In this document: piece by piece, positions 51,810 to 60,680 of the stretch | Numbering within the stretch: position 1 is the stretch's first letter | How the letters are laid out: every line of letters begins with the position of its first letter | Assembly (NCBI GenBank): GCA_030068145.1 | Contig: JAPJBO010000228.1 | Coordinates: forward strand, 186,001 to 250,000 | Direction: 5' to 3' | Source: Diplonema papillatum | Taxonomy: Eukaryota; Euglenozoa; Diplonemea; Diplonemida; Diplonemidae | Length of the DNA stretch: 64,000 bases | Made by a program: the position numbers and the translations under genes | The notes under the pieces: model-generated | Databases searched by the model: none | Seen by the model: the letters and a program-made list of their open reading frames with translations, nothing else | What the model was told of the DNA's origin: nothing

Positions 51810-53105
51810 TCAGCCCGCCCGGACCCTCGCCGTGTACATATGGGCTAGAGAGACAGGATTGTAAAAACGAACCGCCTCGACGCAGTCCGGGTCCCTGAGG
51901 ACCTTGTCGCCGTAGTAGGTGACCATGCTGTCCGCGGACCAGTCGCCCATTTTTTTCACTTGCATGGGGTCCATGCCCGCCTTCAGGAGGGTACAGCAGC
52001 CCCCTATTCTGGCGCTGTGGGTGACGAAGGCCGCTCTGCTCCTCCCTGCGGGGCGACTTTCGTTGAGGCACGACAGGATCCCTGGCTTCCCCGCGCCGCC
52101 TAGGGCCTCCCTGAAGGAAGGGTACGTGACGTACGGGCACAGCAGGGCCTTGTCGCCCGCCATTCCCTTCAGCTGCGTGAAAACTGCCACCGGGCAGTAC
52201 CTGACTTCACGTGGAACGCCGTCGGGCGCTTCCGGAAGGCACAGCGGAGGCACCAGCTCGACCCTTTCGAACGTGAGGTGTCTGCTGCACCTGCCCCGTG
52301 CTTTCGACACCCCCCATTCCACCTTCACCTTGCCCTCGCTGACATGGACCTGGTCCGTCCGCACCGACTGCATGCTGGAGGTCCTGAGGAGCGTGAAGTG
52401 CTCCCCCAGAAGCTGCAGAGCCGCCCGGTACGCCCCGACCGTCCGGACTCGGCCAAAAATCACCCTGAACTGGGCCAAGCCAAGGGGCTCTCCGCTCTCG
52501 GGATCAGGCGACTCCCTCTTGAGCCCCTTGAGGATTCTGCCGACGTCGCCCGCCGGGTCGTCGAGCACCCAACCGGCCCTGGCATTCTCCGACACGATCG
52601 CGCTGATCATGCCACTCGGCGCCTTGTACCCGTCCATGAGCAGCAGATACCCCGCGAACGTTTCAAGCCTCCGCACCGTCGTCGGATAGGGCGGAACGCC
52701 CTTGCCCTCGCACCACTCCCTGTACACGACGGTGTTCGAGCTATAGGTCCGTTTGGTCCCCTCGGTCGTGTAGCGGGATCGCATGTGGGCGCGGGCCTCC
52801 TCCTCCGAGCTCTTCTCCAAGGTCCGCTTCAGCGCCCGCTGACGCGTCGTCTCCCGCTTCCCAGCTGGCCGCCCCTCGGGCCCCCCTGGAGACGGCTCCG
52901 AACCCCTCGCCCTCAGCAGATGCTGCAGGCGCCCGAACAGCTGAACGCCCGAGGGGTCGGCCGGGGGGTTCACCAGCGCCCACATCTGCATCCTTCCCAC
53001 GGCCCCGGAGGACGTGTGCTCCGGAAGGCCCGCAAGATACCCGGTCACCTTGCGCCACTCGTCGACCGAGAACGAACCCTCCAAGCCGGCTAGTCCTTGC
53101 ACCAT
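51810..53105 (-). CDS. Tyrosine recombinase of YR element 3, 431 aa
   Basis: Starts at ATG 53105, just after A2. The N-terminal 130 residues are extra (a GLAGLEGSFSVDEW-type helical region), followed by a core-binding domain (TYSSNTVVYREWCEG, RLETFAGYLLLMDG). Catalytic order: Arg in SSMQSVRTDQV, Lys in WGVSKARGR, His-x-x-Arg in THSARIGG, Trp in MGDWSADSM in the second His/Trp place, and Tyr in VTYYGDK. All are intact, so it should be active in strand exchange. It is diverged from the recombinases of elements 1 and 2, and matches the relic at 33075-33525. Confidence 0.87.
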   Translation of the reverse strand: MVQGLAGLEGSFSVDEWRKVTGYLAGLPEHTSSGAVGRMQMWALVNPPADPSGVQLFGRLQHLLRARGSEPSPGGPEGRPAGKRETTRQRALKRTLEKSSEEEARAHMRSRYTTEGTKRTYSSNTVVYREWCEGKGVPPYPTTVRRLETFAGYLLLMDGYKAPSGMISAIVSENARAGWVLDDPAGDVGRILKGLKRESPDPESGEPLGLAQFRVIFGRVRTVGAYRAALQLLGEHFTLLRTSSMQSVRTDQVHVSEGKVKVEWGVSKARGRCSRHLTFERVELVPPLCLPEAPDGVPREVRYCPVAVFTQLKGMAGDKALLCPYVTYPSFREALGGAGKPGILSCLNESRPAGRSRAAFVTHSARIGGCCTLLKAGMDPMQVKKMGDWSADSMVTYYGDKVLRDPDCVEAVRFYNPVSLAHMYTARVRAG

Positions 53106-53129
53106 ATTCTCTGGGGCTGGGCGGGCGGG

Positions 53130-53503
53130 AAGAAATATTGTGTCCTGTTTGGTAGATTTCGTTCTCTGCCGGGGCTTGCTCGAAATTAGCTGGCATTAAA
53201 CTTCCATTAAATTACGCTCCTTCGAGGGGTCTCTCGGTGCCGTCGTTCCCGACTCGTCCCGCTGAATTTAACGTACATTTAATGCTGCATTCGCCCAAAC
53301 AGTTTCGGTGGTTACGATCCTTAGCTGGCCTGCTAAATCTGTGGGACAGAGCCGACGGCGAAGACGGGACGGGCTCTGTGACGGGGGCGGCAGGTGCGCA
53401 ACCGTGGCCGTTAGTCTAACACACGGAGTTCAGTTGGCGGCGCGCAAGCTTGCGTTTGCTGGCCGATCGTGCCATTCACCTCACGTGTCCATTGGACTGT
53501 CCC
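53130..53503 (-). repeat. B1-A2 internal repeats of YR element 3
   Basis: B1 53206-53503 and A2 53130-53205 (GAAATATTGTGTCCTG.. on plus) abut at 53205/53206. The joint carries CTTCC then ATTAAATT. Confidence 0.9.
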
Positions 53504-53652
53504 AATGGCGCTTATCCCAATGGACCTTGGCGCGGCGCGCGACGGTGGGCTGAGGGGGGGAAGCACAGAACGGGAGCTAGACTCGCCCACTGCCTCTTCC
53601 TCTCGCCGCCCGGGACGCGGAAGCGCCGCCGGAACTTAGTCTGCGGTCGGCC

Positions 53653-55647
53653 TCAGAGCACTTCCGCTATCGCCGCGTCCACTACGCGCTGGTCGACGTA
53701 CCTCCTTGTCGGCAGGATACCCCGGATTGGGACCCCCGCCCAAGCGTGGTGGAGCCTGCTGGGCAGGTCCGCGATGTTGTCCACCCCGGGGACCCTGTCG
53801 AACCACACATTGCCCCTGGACCTGGCCAGGCGCTCCCAGAACAAGTGGACCGGCGCTCTTAGCTCCTTCGCCCTCGTCCTCCCCTGTATGAGGCTGCCCA
53901 GGACGACATCGTTGTCCACCCACACCGAGACCGCGAAGTCTTCCTCGTCCCCGAACCACAGCCTGAAGGCCACGGTCACAGCCACGAACTCGAGGTGGTG
54001 GATCGTCATGCCGGCACCTTGCTGGGGAACCGGGTGCGCGAAGTACTCTACCGCTGCCACCTCCCCCTCGCTTATCGTGGCGATAACCGCACCCAGGCCG
54101 AAGAGACATGCATCCGTGAGGAGCACGTACCTGGTCCCCTCGCCAGGACGCACCAGTTGCAGCGGTACGGTCTTCCGAAAGCACCGCTCGTCCTCGGCCA
54201 GCGTCCTCATCCACCATCGCAGAGCTGCCTCGAGGTCGCCGCCGAGCCTGAACCCGGCGAAAGTCGTGGCCGCGTTCGACCTCCTGAAGATGGGTTGCAG
54301 CGGGACCCGGCCTACCCTGCCGAAGAGCGCCGACGTCGCAAAGCCAAGCTTTCCCGCCAGGGAGGCCGCCTCGCCCGGCGACAACGAGTCTCGGGCTAGC
54401 ACACCCTCCAACATGTGCACGAGTCCCCTTCTCCTGGCCGCCGAGATCGCCACCTCCACCCCCTCGCTTGTGATGGTGAACACGAGGCCGAGGTGTCGAA
54501 AACGCTCCCCCTCGGCCGTCTTCTCCTCGTTGAAAGACGTGAGGAGAATGTCCTGGAGAAGCTCCAATACGTCCGCCAGGGCCCTGTCGTCGCCGGCCGG
54601 GCACGGGGCTGCGAAGTCGTCGTAGTATTGGCATAACGGCAGCCGCAGGCCCCTGCGCACGACCCTCGCCAGGACTTTCGCAAATGCGTTGTAGTGAACC
54701 ACGGCTGCGGCCTCCCCGAACGACAATCTCCCCATCCTGAAGAACCTGACTCGGCCTGTCGCTGGTTCCTCCGCCACAACGCACCTGCAGAGCCCGTCGT
54801 TCCTGGCATGCAGCTGGCGGTACGCGTCCTTGTGGTCTAACCCCACGAACTTAAATGCGGAGCTCGGGTCGCGTGCCATCGCCCCGACCGCGACCCTTCT
54901 GGCGACCTCCGCGAACACGTCCGCCGAGTCCAGTTTGACGGGCGTTGACATCCGAACAGCCTTGTTAATCAACGACATCCGCCCGTCGTCGCATGCGCGC
55001 TCTTTGACGCGGGGGATCTCCTCGTCGGACTTCACCTGGCGGACCACAAACCTCCTCAGGTAAACTGCGTTCGCCGGTGGACTCTGGAGCTCGACCATGA
55101 AACCCGCCTCCAGCTCCTTCTGGACCGAGCGCCAAATGGCCTCCTTGTTCGCCGGGGAGTCAGCGCGGATGGCCTGCCTAGACCTCGCCAGTACGTCGGG
55201 CTGGCGGCGCAGCAGCTCCTCTTCGGTGATCTCGGGCTCCCCTGGCGGCCCCGGGGAGTAGATGTCCTCGTACCCCACGACCCCGGACATAGGGCAGCCC
55301 GTCCTGAGGTGGCGCAGCAAGGTGTCGGCTCCCCGGATACCCAGATCCTGTAGCATCTCCTCCAGGAGGTCCACGTGGCACGGACCGGCTTCAGGCGGCG
55401 GAAGTTGCGAAGATCTCCTTCTCCAGCGAGCCAGGAACCCTGCGCGCATGCGCTGGGCCTCTGGAGACGGTGTCGTCGCGCAGTAGTTGATCGCCGCTTC
55501 CATCTCCCCGTCGATCTGGGGCATGTCCTTCTCCTTCGGCATGGCGTCAAAGGCGCACTCGGCGAACTCATACCTTCTCCGCACGTCCTGGAACTGAAGC
55601 TTCTCGCCCGGGTCGCCCCCCCCGGGAGCTGACGAACCCGGCGCCAT
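53653..55647 (-). CDS. Reverse transcriptase/RNase H of YR element 3, 664 aa
   Basis: ATG at 55647 is the first in frame (the frame opens at 55716). RT: NKEAIWRSVQKELEAGFMVE in the fingers, motif A VGLDHKDAYRQL, FGEAAAVVHYN near motif B, and motif C CQYYDDFAAP with the normal YxDD. RNase H: Asp in LLTDACLFGLG, Glu in IHHLEFVAV, Asp in VWVDNDVV, Asp in GVDNIADLPSR. The frame is intact. The protein resembles DIRS-like RT more distantly than elements 1 and 2 resemble each other. It ends 150 bp before B1. Confidence 0.88.
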   Translation of the reverse strand: MAPGSSAPGGGDPGEKLQFQDVRRRYEFAECAFDAMPKEKDMPQIDGEMEAAINYCATTPSPEAQRMRAGFLARWRRRSSQLPPPEAGPCHVDLLEEMLQDLGIRGADTLLRHLRTGCPMSGVVGYEDIYSPGPPGEPEITEEELLRRQPDVLARSRQAIRADSPANKEAIWRSVQKELEAGFMVELQSPPANAVYLRRFVVRQVKSDEEIPRVKERACDDGRMSLINKAVRMSTPVKLDSADVFAEVARRVAVGAMARDPSSAFKFVGLDHKDAYRQLHARNDGLCRCVVAEEPATGRVRFFRMGRLSFGEAAAVVHYNAFAKVLARVVRRGLRLPLCQYYDDFAAPCPAGDDRALADVLELLQDILLTSFNEEKTAEGERFRHLGLVFTITSEGVEVAISAARRRGLVHMLEGVLARDSLSPGEAASLAGKLGFATSALFGRVGRVPLQPIFRRSNAATTFAGFRLGGDLEAALRWWMRTLAEDERCFRKTVPLQLVRPGEGTRYVLLTDACLFGLGAVIATISEGEVAAVEYFAHPVPQQGAGMTIHHLEFVAVTVAFRLWFGDEEDFAVSVWVDNDVVLGSLIQGRTRAKELRAPVHLFWERLARSRGNVWFDRVPGVDNIADLPSRLHHAWAGVPIRGILPTRRYVDQRVVDAAIAEVL

Positions 55648-55785
55648 GACGCGGCGCCCGGCTTGTTGAAGTGAAGAGTGTGAGACGAGCTGGCGTGGGT
55701 GTTGATGCGCGGGCAAGGGCCCGCGCTGATGGGATGATATAGAAAGTAAAAATGGCGGAGAGGAAGGAGAGGCGCCACCACGAAG

Positions 55786-56940
55786 TCAGTCGTTGGGTTT
55801 GGCCTTCTTTGCGCGCCCCCCTTCGTCGCCTCGTTCGCGGCGCCCGGTTCGGTTCCTCAGTTGTGCCTGCTCCTGCGGAGAGAGAGCGGGGGCGAGGGGG
55901 GCGGACCGGGCAGAGACCTCGCCGCGTTCCCGCCTGCCCGGCCCCCGGTGGCCCGCACCAGACGTCGCCCTCGCGCCGATCCCCCTCCAGAACAGCTCGT
56001 TAAGGATCCCGGGGTACGCCTCCAGCAGCTTCTTCTCGGCCGCCTGGTGCAGCTCCGCTCCTTCCTCGGCCTTCGGCTCCTCGGCGAATAGCTTCCGAAG
56101 TCTCTCGTCGTACTCGGCCGCCATACCCTCGCCGTACATGGCCGCTATGCCCGCCACCACCGCCGGGTACCCCAGGACTACCGGCCACGGCCGGCTCCCG
56201 AAGCACCCCGCGAGGCTGGCAACGACCACGAAGCGCTGCAGGGTGAGCACCCTCTGAACGGCGTCGAGGCCGCCGTCGACCTTCCAGTCGGGCGTCCTGG
56301 GTGTGTACGGGGGCCTGCTCACGTCGACGTAGGGCAAGGCGAGCTCCGGGTTCGCCTCGACCACTGCCTGGTAGGCATTGAGAGTGGCGCGCGGCGGGAC
56401 CAGCACTTCTGGGAGACTGGCCAGGCCGAACCGGAGCATCCGCTCCCTCACCGCCAGCTCCTCCCGGGCCTCGCCCGGCTTCCTCGCCCGCCTCTTGTCC
56501 TCCTCCTTGGCTGCCTCCTTCTTCTCCCGGTCGGCATGGCACGCGCCCCACTTCTTGGCCGCCGTCCGGAAGCGGACCGGGACCGCCGTCGGCATCCCCT
56601 CCCTGCCCTCGATCACCACCAGCTCCAGCAGGGAGCGGTGGCCAGACACACGAAACTTCTCGACCACCGCGAGGAACCCTTCGGGGGCTTCTTCGTACAT
56701 GCCGGCGGCCCACGCCTCGTACACGACGACGTGGAGGATGTTGAGCCTCTCCGCCAGCTCCCCTTCGCTGACGCCCGCCCACTTCCTGGCCGCACTCCTT
56801 TTGACCCCTTCATACTGGATGTCCACGTCCTCCCGGCGGAACCACGAGCACGACTCGAGCTCCTCGAAGGCGGGGCCAGGACCCGGACCGCGGCGCGCAA
56901 CTTCCCTCCCCACCCAGTACGGCGCAAGATTGAACTCCAT
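55786..56940 (-). CDS. Gag-like ORF1 of YR element 3, 384 aa
   Basis: ATG 56940 chosen (MEFNLAPYWVGREV); the frame is open a little further up from a GTG. The product has a helical N-terminal half, a very charged linker (KKEAAKEEDKRRARKPGEAR), then a helical domain with two Tyr/Pro-rich turns, and a basic C-terminal tail (RRERGDEGGRAKKAKP). No zinc knuckle. The call rests on position ahead of RT and on the charge pattern. Confidence 0.55.
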   Translation of the reverse strand: MEFNLAPYWVGREVARRGPGPGPAFEELESCSWFRREDVDIQYEGVKRSAARKWAGVSEGELAERLNILHVVVYEAWAAGMYEEAPEGFLAVVEKFRVSGHRSLLELVVIEGREGMPTAVPVRFRTAAKKWGACHADREKKEAAKEEDKRRARKPGEAREELAVRERMLRFGLASLPEVLVPPRATLNAYQAVVEANPELALPYVDVSRPPYTPRTPDWKVDGGLDAVQRVLTLQRFVVVASLAGCFGSRPWPVVLGYPAVVAGIAAMYGEGMAAEYDERLRKLFAEEPKAEEGAELHQAAEKKLLEAYPGILNELFWRGIGARATSGAGHRGPGRRERGEVSARSAPLAPALSPQEQAQLRNRTGRRERGDEGGRAKKAKPND

Positions 56941-57015
56941 GATGTTCCCCTTTCGTTCCTGGTAGAGGTTGGGGTCGGCCGCTTCACGGCCTGTTTCCGT
57001 GCCCCGCTCGGACAC

Positions 57016-57530
57016 CTGGCCCTTACGCTAGTCGCCCGGCACACGCCGGCCGGGCCGGCGGTCCACGGTTCCTGGCAGTCTGCACGGTCGCCGGGCCGGC
57101 AGGCTACCGTTCCGGCGACTCCTCAGCGTGGGCGGCCCCGTGCCGCCGCCGGCAGTGCGCCGCCCTGCCGATGCCCCCTGGAGGCCCGCTGGCGCTCTTG
57201 TGAATCTCCGCCTCGTGACCTGCGTTTGTTCATTTCTGCCGCCTCATAAAGGAAAGGAGGGGGGAAGATGGGGGGCTGTTGCGCGTCCTGCAGAACGAGA
57301 AAGCCCTTACCTCCGCCCGCTCCGGGAGAAGAAAACGCAGAAAGGCTATCGACCCCGGGGACCACGTGACCGACCGCGATCGAGACGGCCGTCGACCTCC
57401 GACGCCAGACCGCGACAACGGGGCCGGAGATACCACTGTCTGTGTGTGTGTGTGTGTGTGTCGGATGCTACCAGGCGACGAGTAGCCCTGAGGCCCCACG
57501 ACCGATAGCAGGCCACATCACGATCTACCG
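57016..57530 (-). other. 5' leader of element 3, with GT microsatellite
   Basis: Noncoding between the leader repeats and Gag. Contains a (TG)n run at 57439-57461 on the plus strand. Open frames here are GC-driven shadows. Confidence 0.5.
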
Positions 57531-58440
57531 GGAGCCGGGTTGCGACAACCAGTGCCCGGTTGTCGCAATCTATGAGTCAGATCACTGTTAGCAGGTTAAC
57601 ACCACCATCTATCAGAAGGCCGGTTTGTTACAACGGGCCTGATAGCAGGTTACACCACCATCTATGGAAGTCAGACTACTGATAGCAGGTTAACACCACA
57701 ATCTATCAGCAGCCGGTTTGTGACAACCGGGCAAGTGGAGACCACTAACCGGGATGTCACGACACCGATAGCAGGTTAACACCACAATCTATCAGATGGG
57801 CCGGTTTGTTACAACGGGCCTGATAGCAGGTTACACCACAATCTATGGAGTCAGACTACTGATAGCAGGTTAACACCACAATCCATCAGAAGCCGGTTTG
57901 TGACAACGGGCAAGTGGAGACCACTAACCCGGAGGTCACGACAACCGATAGCAGGTTAACACCACAATCTATCAGAAATGAGAAATGCCGGTTTGTTACA
58001 ACGGGCCTGATAGCAGGTTACACCACAATCTACGGAAGTCAGACTACTGATGGCAGGTTAACACCACAATCCATCAGAAGCCGGTTTGTGACAACGGGCA
58101 AGTGGAGACCACTAGCCCGGAGGTCACGACAACCGATAGCAGGTTAACACCACAATCTATCAGAAATGCCGGTTTGTTACAACGGGCCTGATAGCAGGTT
58201 ACACCACCATCTACGGAAGTCAGACTACTGATAGCAGGTTAACACCACAATCTATCAGAAGCCGGTTTGTGACAACCGGGCAAGTGGAGACCACTAACCC
58301 GGAGGTCACGACACCGATAGCAGGTTAACACCACAATCTATCAGAAAGGCCGGTTTGTTACAACGGGCCTGATAGCAGGTTACACCACAATCTATGGAAG
58401 TCAGACACTAATAGCAGGTTACCACCACAATCTATCAGAT
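57530..58440 (-). repeat. About 183-bp leader tandem repeat of element 3
   Basis: GCAAGTGGAGACCACTA recurs near 57731, 57912, 58099 and 58281. Each unit contains GATAGCAGGTTAACACCAC and ATCTATCAG, forming short stem-loops (CTGATAG..CTATCAG), plus the GCCGGTTTGTGACAAC and GCCGGTTTGTTACAAC variants. The repeat lies between A1 and Gag, where a promoter or RNA signals would be expected. Confidence 0.9.
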
Positions 58441-58523
58441 GTCAGAGAGGGAAAAGCTTCTTCGACTACCAGTTAGTAGTCGTCGCCAGTTCCGGAAAGC
58501 GACAGAGCCCGAAACCCACGAAC

Positions 58524-58599
58524 AAGAAATATTGTGTCCTGTTTGGTAGATTTCGTTCTCTGCCGGGGCTTGCTCGAAATTAGCTGGCATTAAACTTCC
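58524..58599 (-). repeat. A1 repeat of YR element 3
   Basis: 76 bp identical to 53130-53205 (plus text AAGAAATATTGTGTCC..CATTAAACTTCC). The flank beyond it is AATTAAATC. Confidence 0.92.
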
Positions 58600-60680
58600 A
58601 ATTAAATCTGCATATATGTCACCCACAGCCCGTCTTGGAATAGCAGCAAAGAAGAAGGCTCGCTGATATGTAGAAACGAGCGCCTTGTCAGAGAGTTTCA
58701 TGCTTCGAAGTTTGAATTAAAGGTCTCGCGTTTTTTTTTTACTGGGCTTGCTGCCGCGCTGGTACACGATGCTTGACCACTGTATCAATGTCTCATTCGC
58801 AACAACAGCCTGCGAGACACATGACGCGAGGACGGCGGGAGACGCATTCCAGCACGCGGTGAGAGCAGCCCCCTAGACAGGGCATGCGAGTACAGCTTGA
58901 GGGAATCGAGCATGACATCAACGGTCCGGCAACAAGGCGATTGTCGACAGAAGACGGTCTGACTAGATACTAGCAGGGTGACCGCTCGCACAAGCCCCTG
59001 TTAGTATCCAGTCAGACCGTCTTCTGTCGACAATTGCCTTGTGCGAGCGTCACCACCACCGCTTCTGCTATCGAGCTTGCAGTCGCTTTCAGCACCACTC
59101 AGCTTCCAGCGCCAGGAGAGGGTGACAAGTGATAGTTTGTAAGAAACAACCTAATCGAGTGGCTGACGTCGGTATACTTTGATGGCAGTTTGCGTAACAA
59201 CGTAATGAACTACCTCGGGGAAATGGGCTCATCATAGTGAGCGACCAAGAACGTAATGTACATGAACAGTAACGATGCTCGCTCGAGTGTCCGATGAAAG
59301 TTCAGGGTCAGGTCAGTACCACCCAACGGCTCACGCATTGCACATTACCTGGCGCTTGTGTCTGAAACAATAGAAGCTTTTAGCATTCAGGCCTGGAAAA
59401 GAATCGAAATGCTGCCAAATATGTTGGACAACTAGATGCGTTCATCTGTGAGCTCATGAAGGCGGTATACAGCATTTCTCATCTTGGAATCAGTCTAATT
59501 CGTGCACCACGTACATATGACAAGTACATAAGACAAGTACATGTACTTGTCATATTATAAGCTACCACTCACACAGTTTGTTTCGACGACAGAAGCGACA
59601 ACCAGCACCACGAATCTCGAAAAAGACAATGTCAGCTGGAAAAAGCTATGAGCTGCAAAGCCGCTCATTGCTTCGAATATGGCCAGACTTCACAAGTGAT
59701 TTCGGGCACCGCTTCGAATCTAGCCCTTGCGGAAGCACTGCTTCCAATGCAGGAACTTGCCTCTGCTGCTGCTTTGGTTCTCAAGTGTACACCTTTTTAT
59801 CCGTGCAAGAGATAAGAGGGAAATTGTATTGTCGTTTGCTACACTCTCGCCTTCTGGAAGTCAAAGCATGGGTCGCTGAGTAAGCGCTCAGATTATTGGA
59901 GTGACTCGTTCCACTAAGGCAAAAGGCGCCGAGCGAGTATTTTTTGTGTATTGCCGATAATATTGGTGCGTTTGATTTTAGCTTATGTACCATGGCAGTC
60001 TACCTGACGGTTACTGGCAGTTACTGGCAGCGCAGAGCAGGGGTGTACGTGATTTGAACGCTGGGTGTACTTAGCAAAATTTGACCTCCACCCAGATTTT
60101 TTTTCATTTTTGTTCGGCAATGTTTTCTCCAGGTTTCGGGTTTTCTGAGTTTGGAAGGGAGGAGGGGCAACAAATACTCTCGGGTTTTTCCCCACGTGGT
60201 AGCGGCTGCCCGCGCAAAACTCTGAAAAAAGTGCTACTCGAAAAACAGGCACACATTTCGCTGAACGTACCATCTGTCTTGCACTCATCCTCAACCACCA
60301 GTCTTCGTCACCTCTTGGCGAACTTCTCGACAACCTCTTTCAGAGTTGCAATGGATTGGGAAGTTCCGTACGGCTTTGTGAAGTTGGGAGTTGGATCATC
60401 CGACAAGCTGGATGCCGGCCAAGTTCGTAGCTCGTTCAGCCGGCTTGTTTCAGCCCTATTTGATGCTGAAAAGGACACCGAGTAGCTAGAAAAGATGGCT
60501 GGCCTGCGCTGCCGTGGGCCCGATCGCGCCATCACGCGGTACCATGGGATTGTCCCAATGGCTCCTATCCCAATGGTCGTTTGCCAGCAGAGAAGAAGGC
60601 TGTGGGGGAGGGTGCGGACTACGCTGGCCACACGCGCAGAAGCACAGTTGGTGAAACAACGTCCTTCTTCAACCAGTAGT
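58600..60680. other. Intergenic with strong inverted repeats and possible exon
   Basis: Contains the interlocked inverted repeats at 58934-59053. A 101-codon frame at 59578-59883 and a frame ending at 60485 (from ATG 60350, MDWEVPYGFVKLGVGS) look partly coding; no domain. The block ATTGTCCCAATGGCTCC at 60550 matches one near B1 of element 3 (53498). Confidence 0.35.
58934..59053. repeat. Interlocked inverted repeats A-B-A'-B'
   Basis: A 58934-58978 pairs with A' 58995-59040 (about 45 bp, few mismatches; shared GTCGACAGAAGACGGTCTGA). B 58978-58994 (GTGACCGCTCGCACAAG) pairs with B' 59038-59053. The order gives a pseudoknot-like topology. Confidence 0.85.

Larger units (their letters stand above)
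51393..58599 (-). mobile_element. YR retrotransposon 3, with YR gene outside the usual place
   Basis: Reading the minus strand: A1 58599-58524 (76 bp), leader tandem repeats, Gag 56940-55786, RT/RNase H 55647-53653, B1 53503-53206 (298 bp), A2 53205-53130, YR 53105-51810, B2 51690-51393. B1 and A2 abut exactly, as in split direct repeats, but A2 and B2 are separated by the whole YR gene. Alternatively, these are two tandem elements, each running A to B: one with Gag and RT, one with only YR. B copies differ at about two bases, so both parts are young. Confidence 0.8.

Noticed and set aside
52278-53093. 271-codon plus-strand frame over the element-3 recombinase
   Set aside because: GC-driven shadow; the minus strand carries all catalytic residues of a tyrosine recombinase.
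53653-54784. Alternate minus-strand frame of 382 codons over RT of element 3
   Set aside because: Gly/Arg-rich shadow of the RT frame that has the YYDD and RNase H motifs.
57530-58440. CRISPR array
   Set aside because: Units are about 183 bp, nearly identical throughout with no unique spacers, in a eukaryotic retroelement leader.
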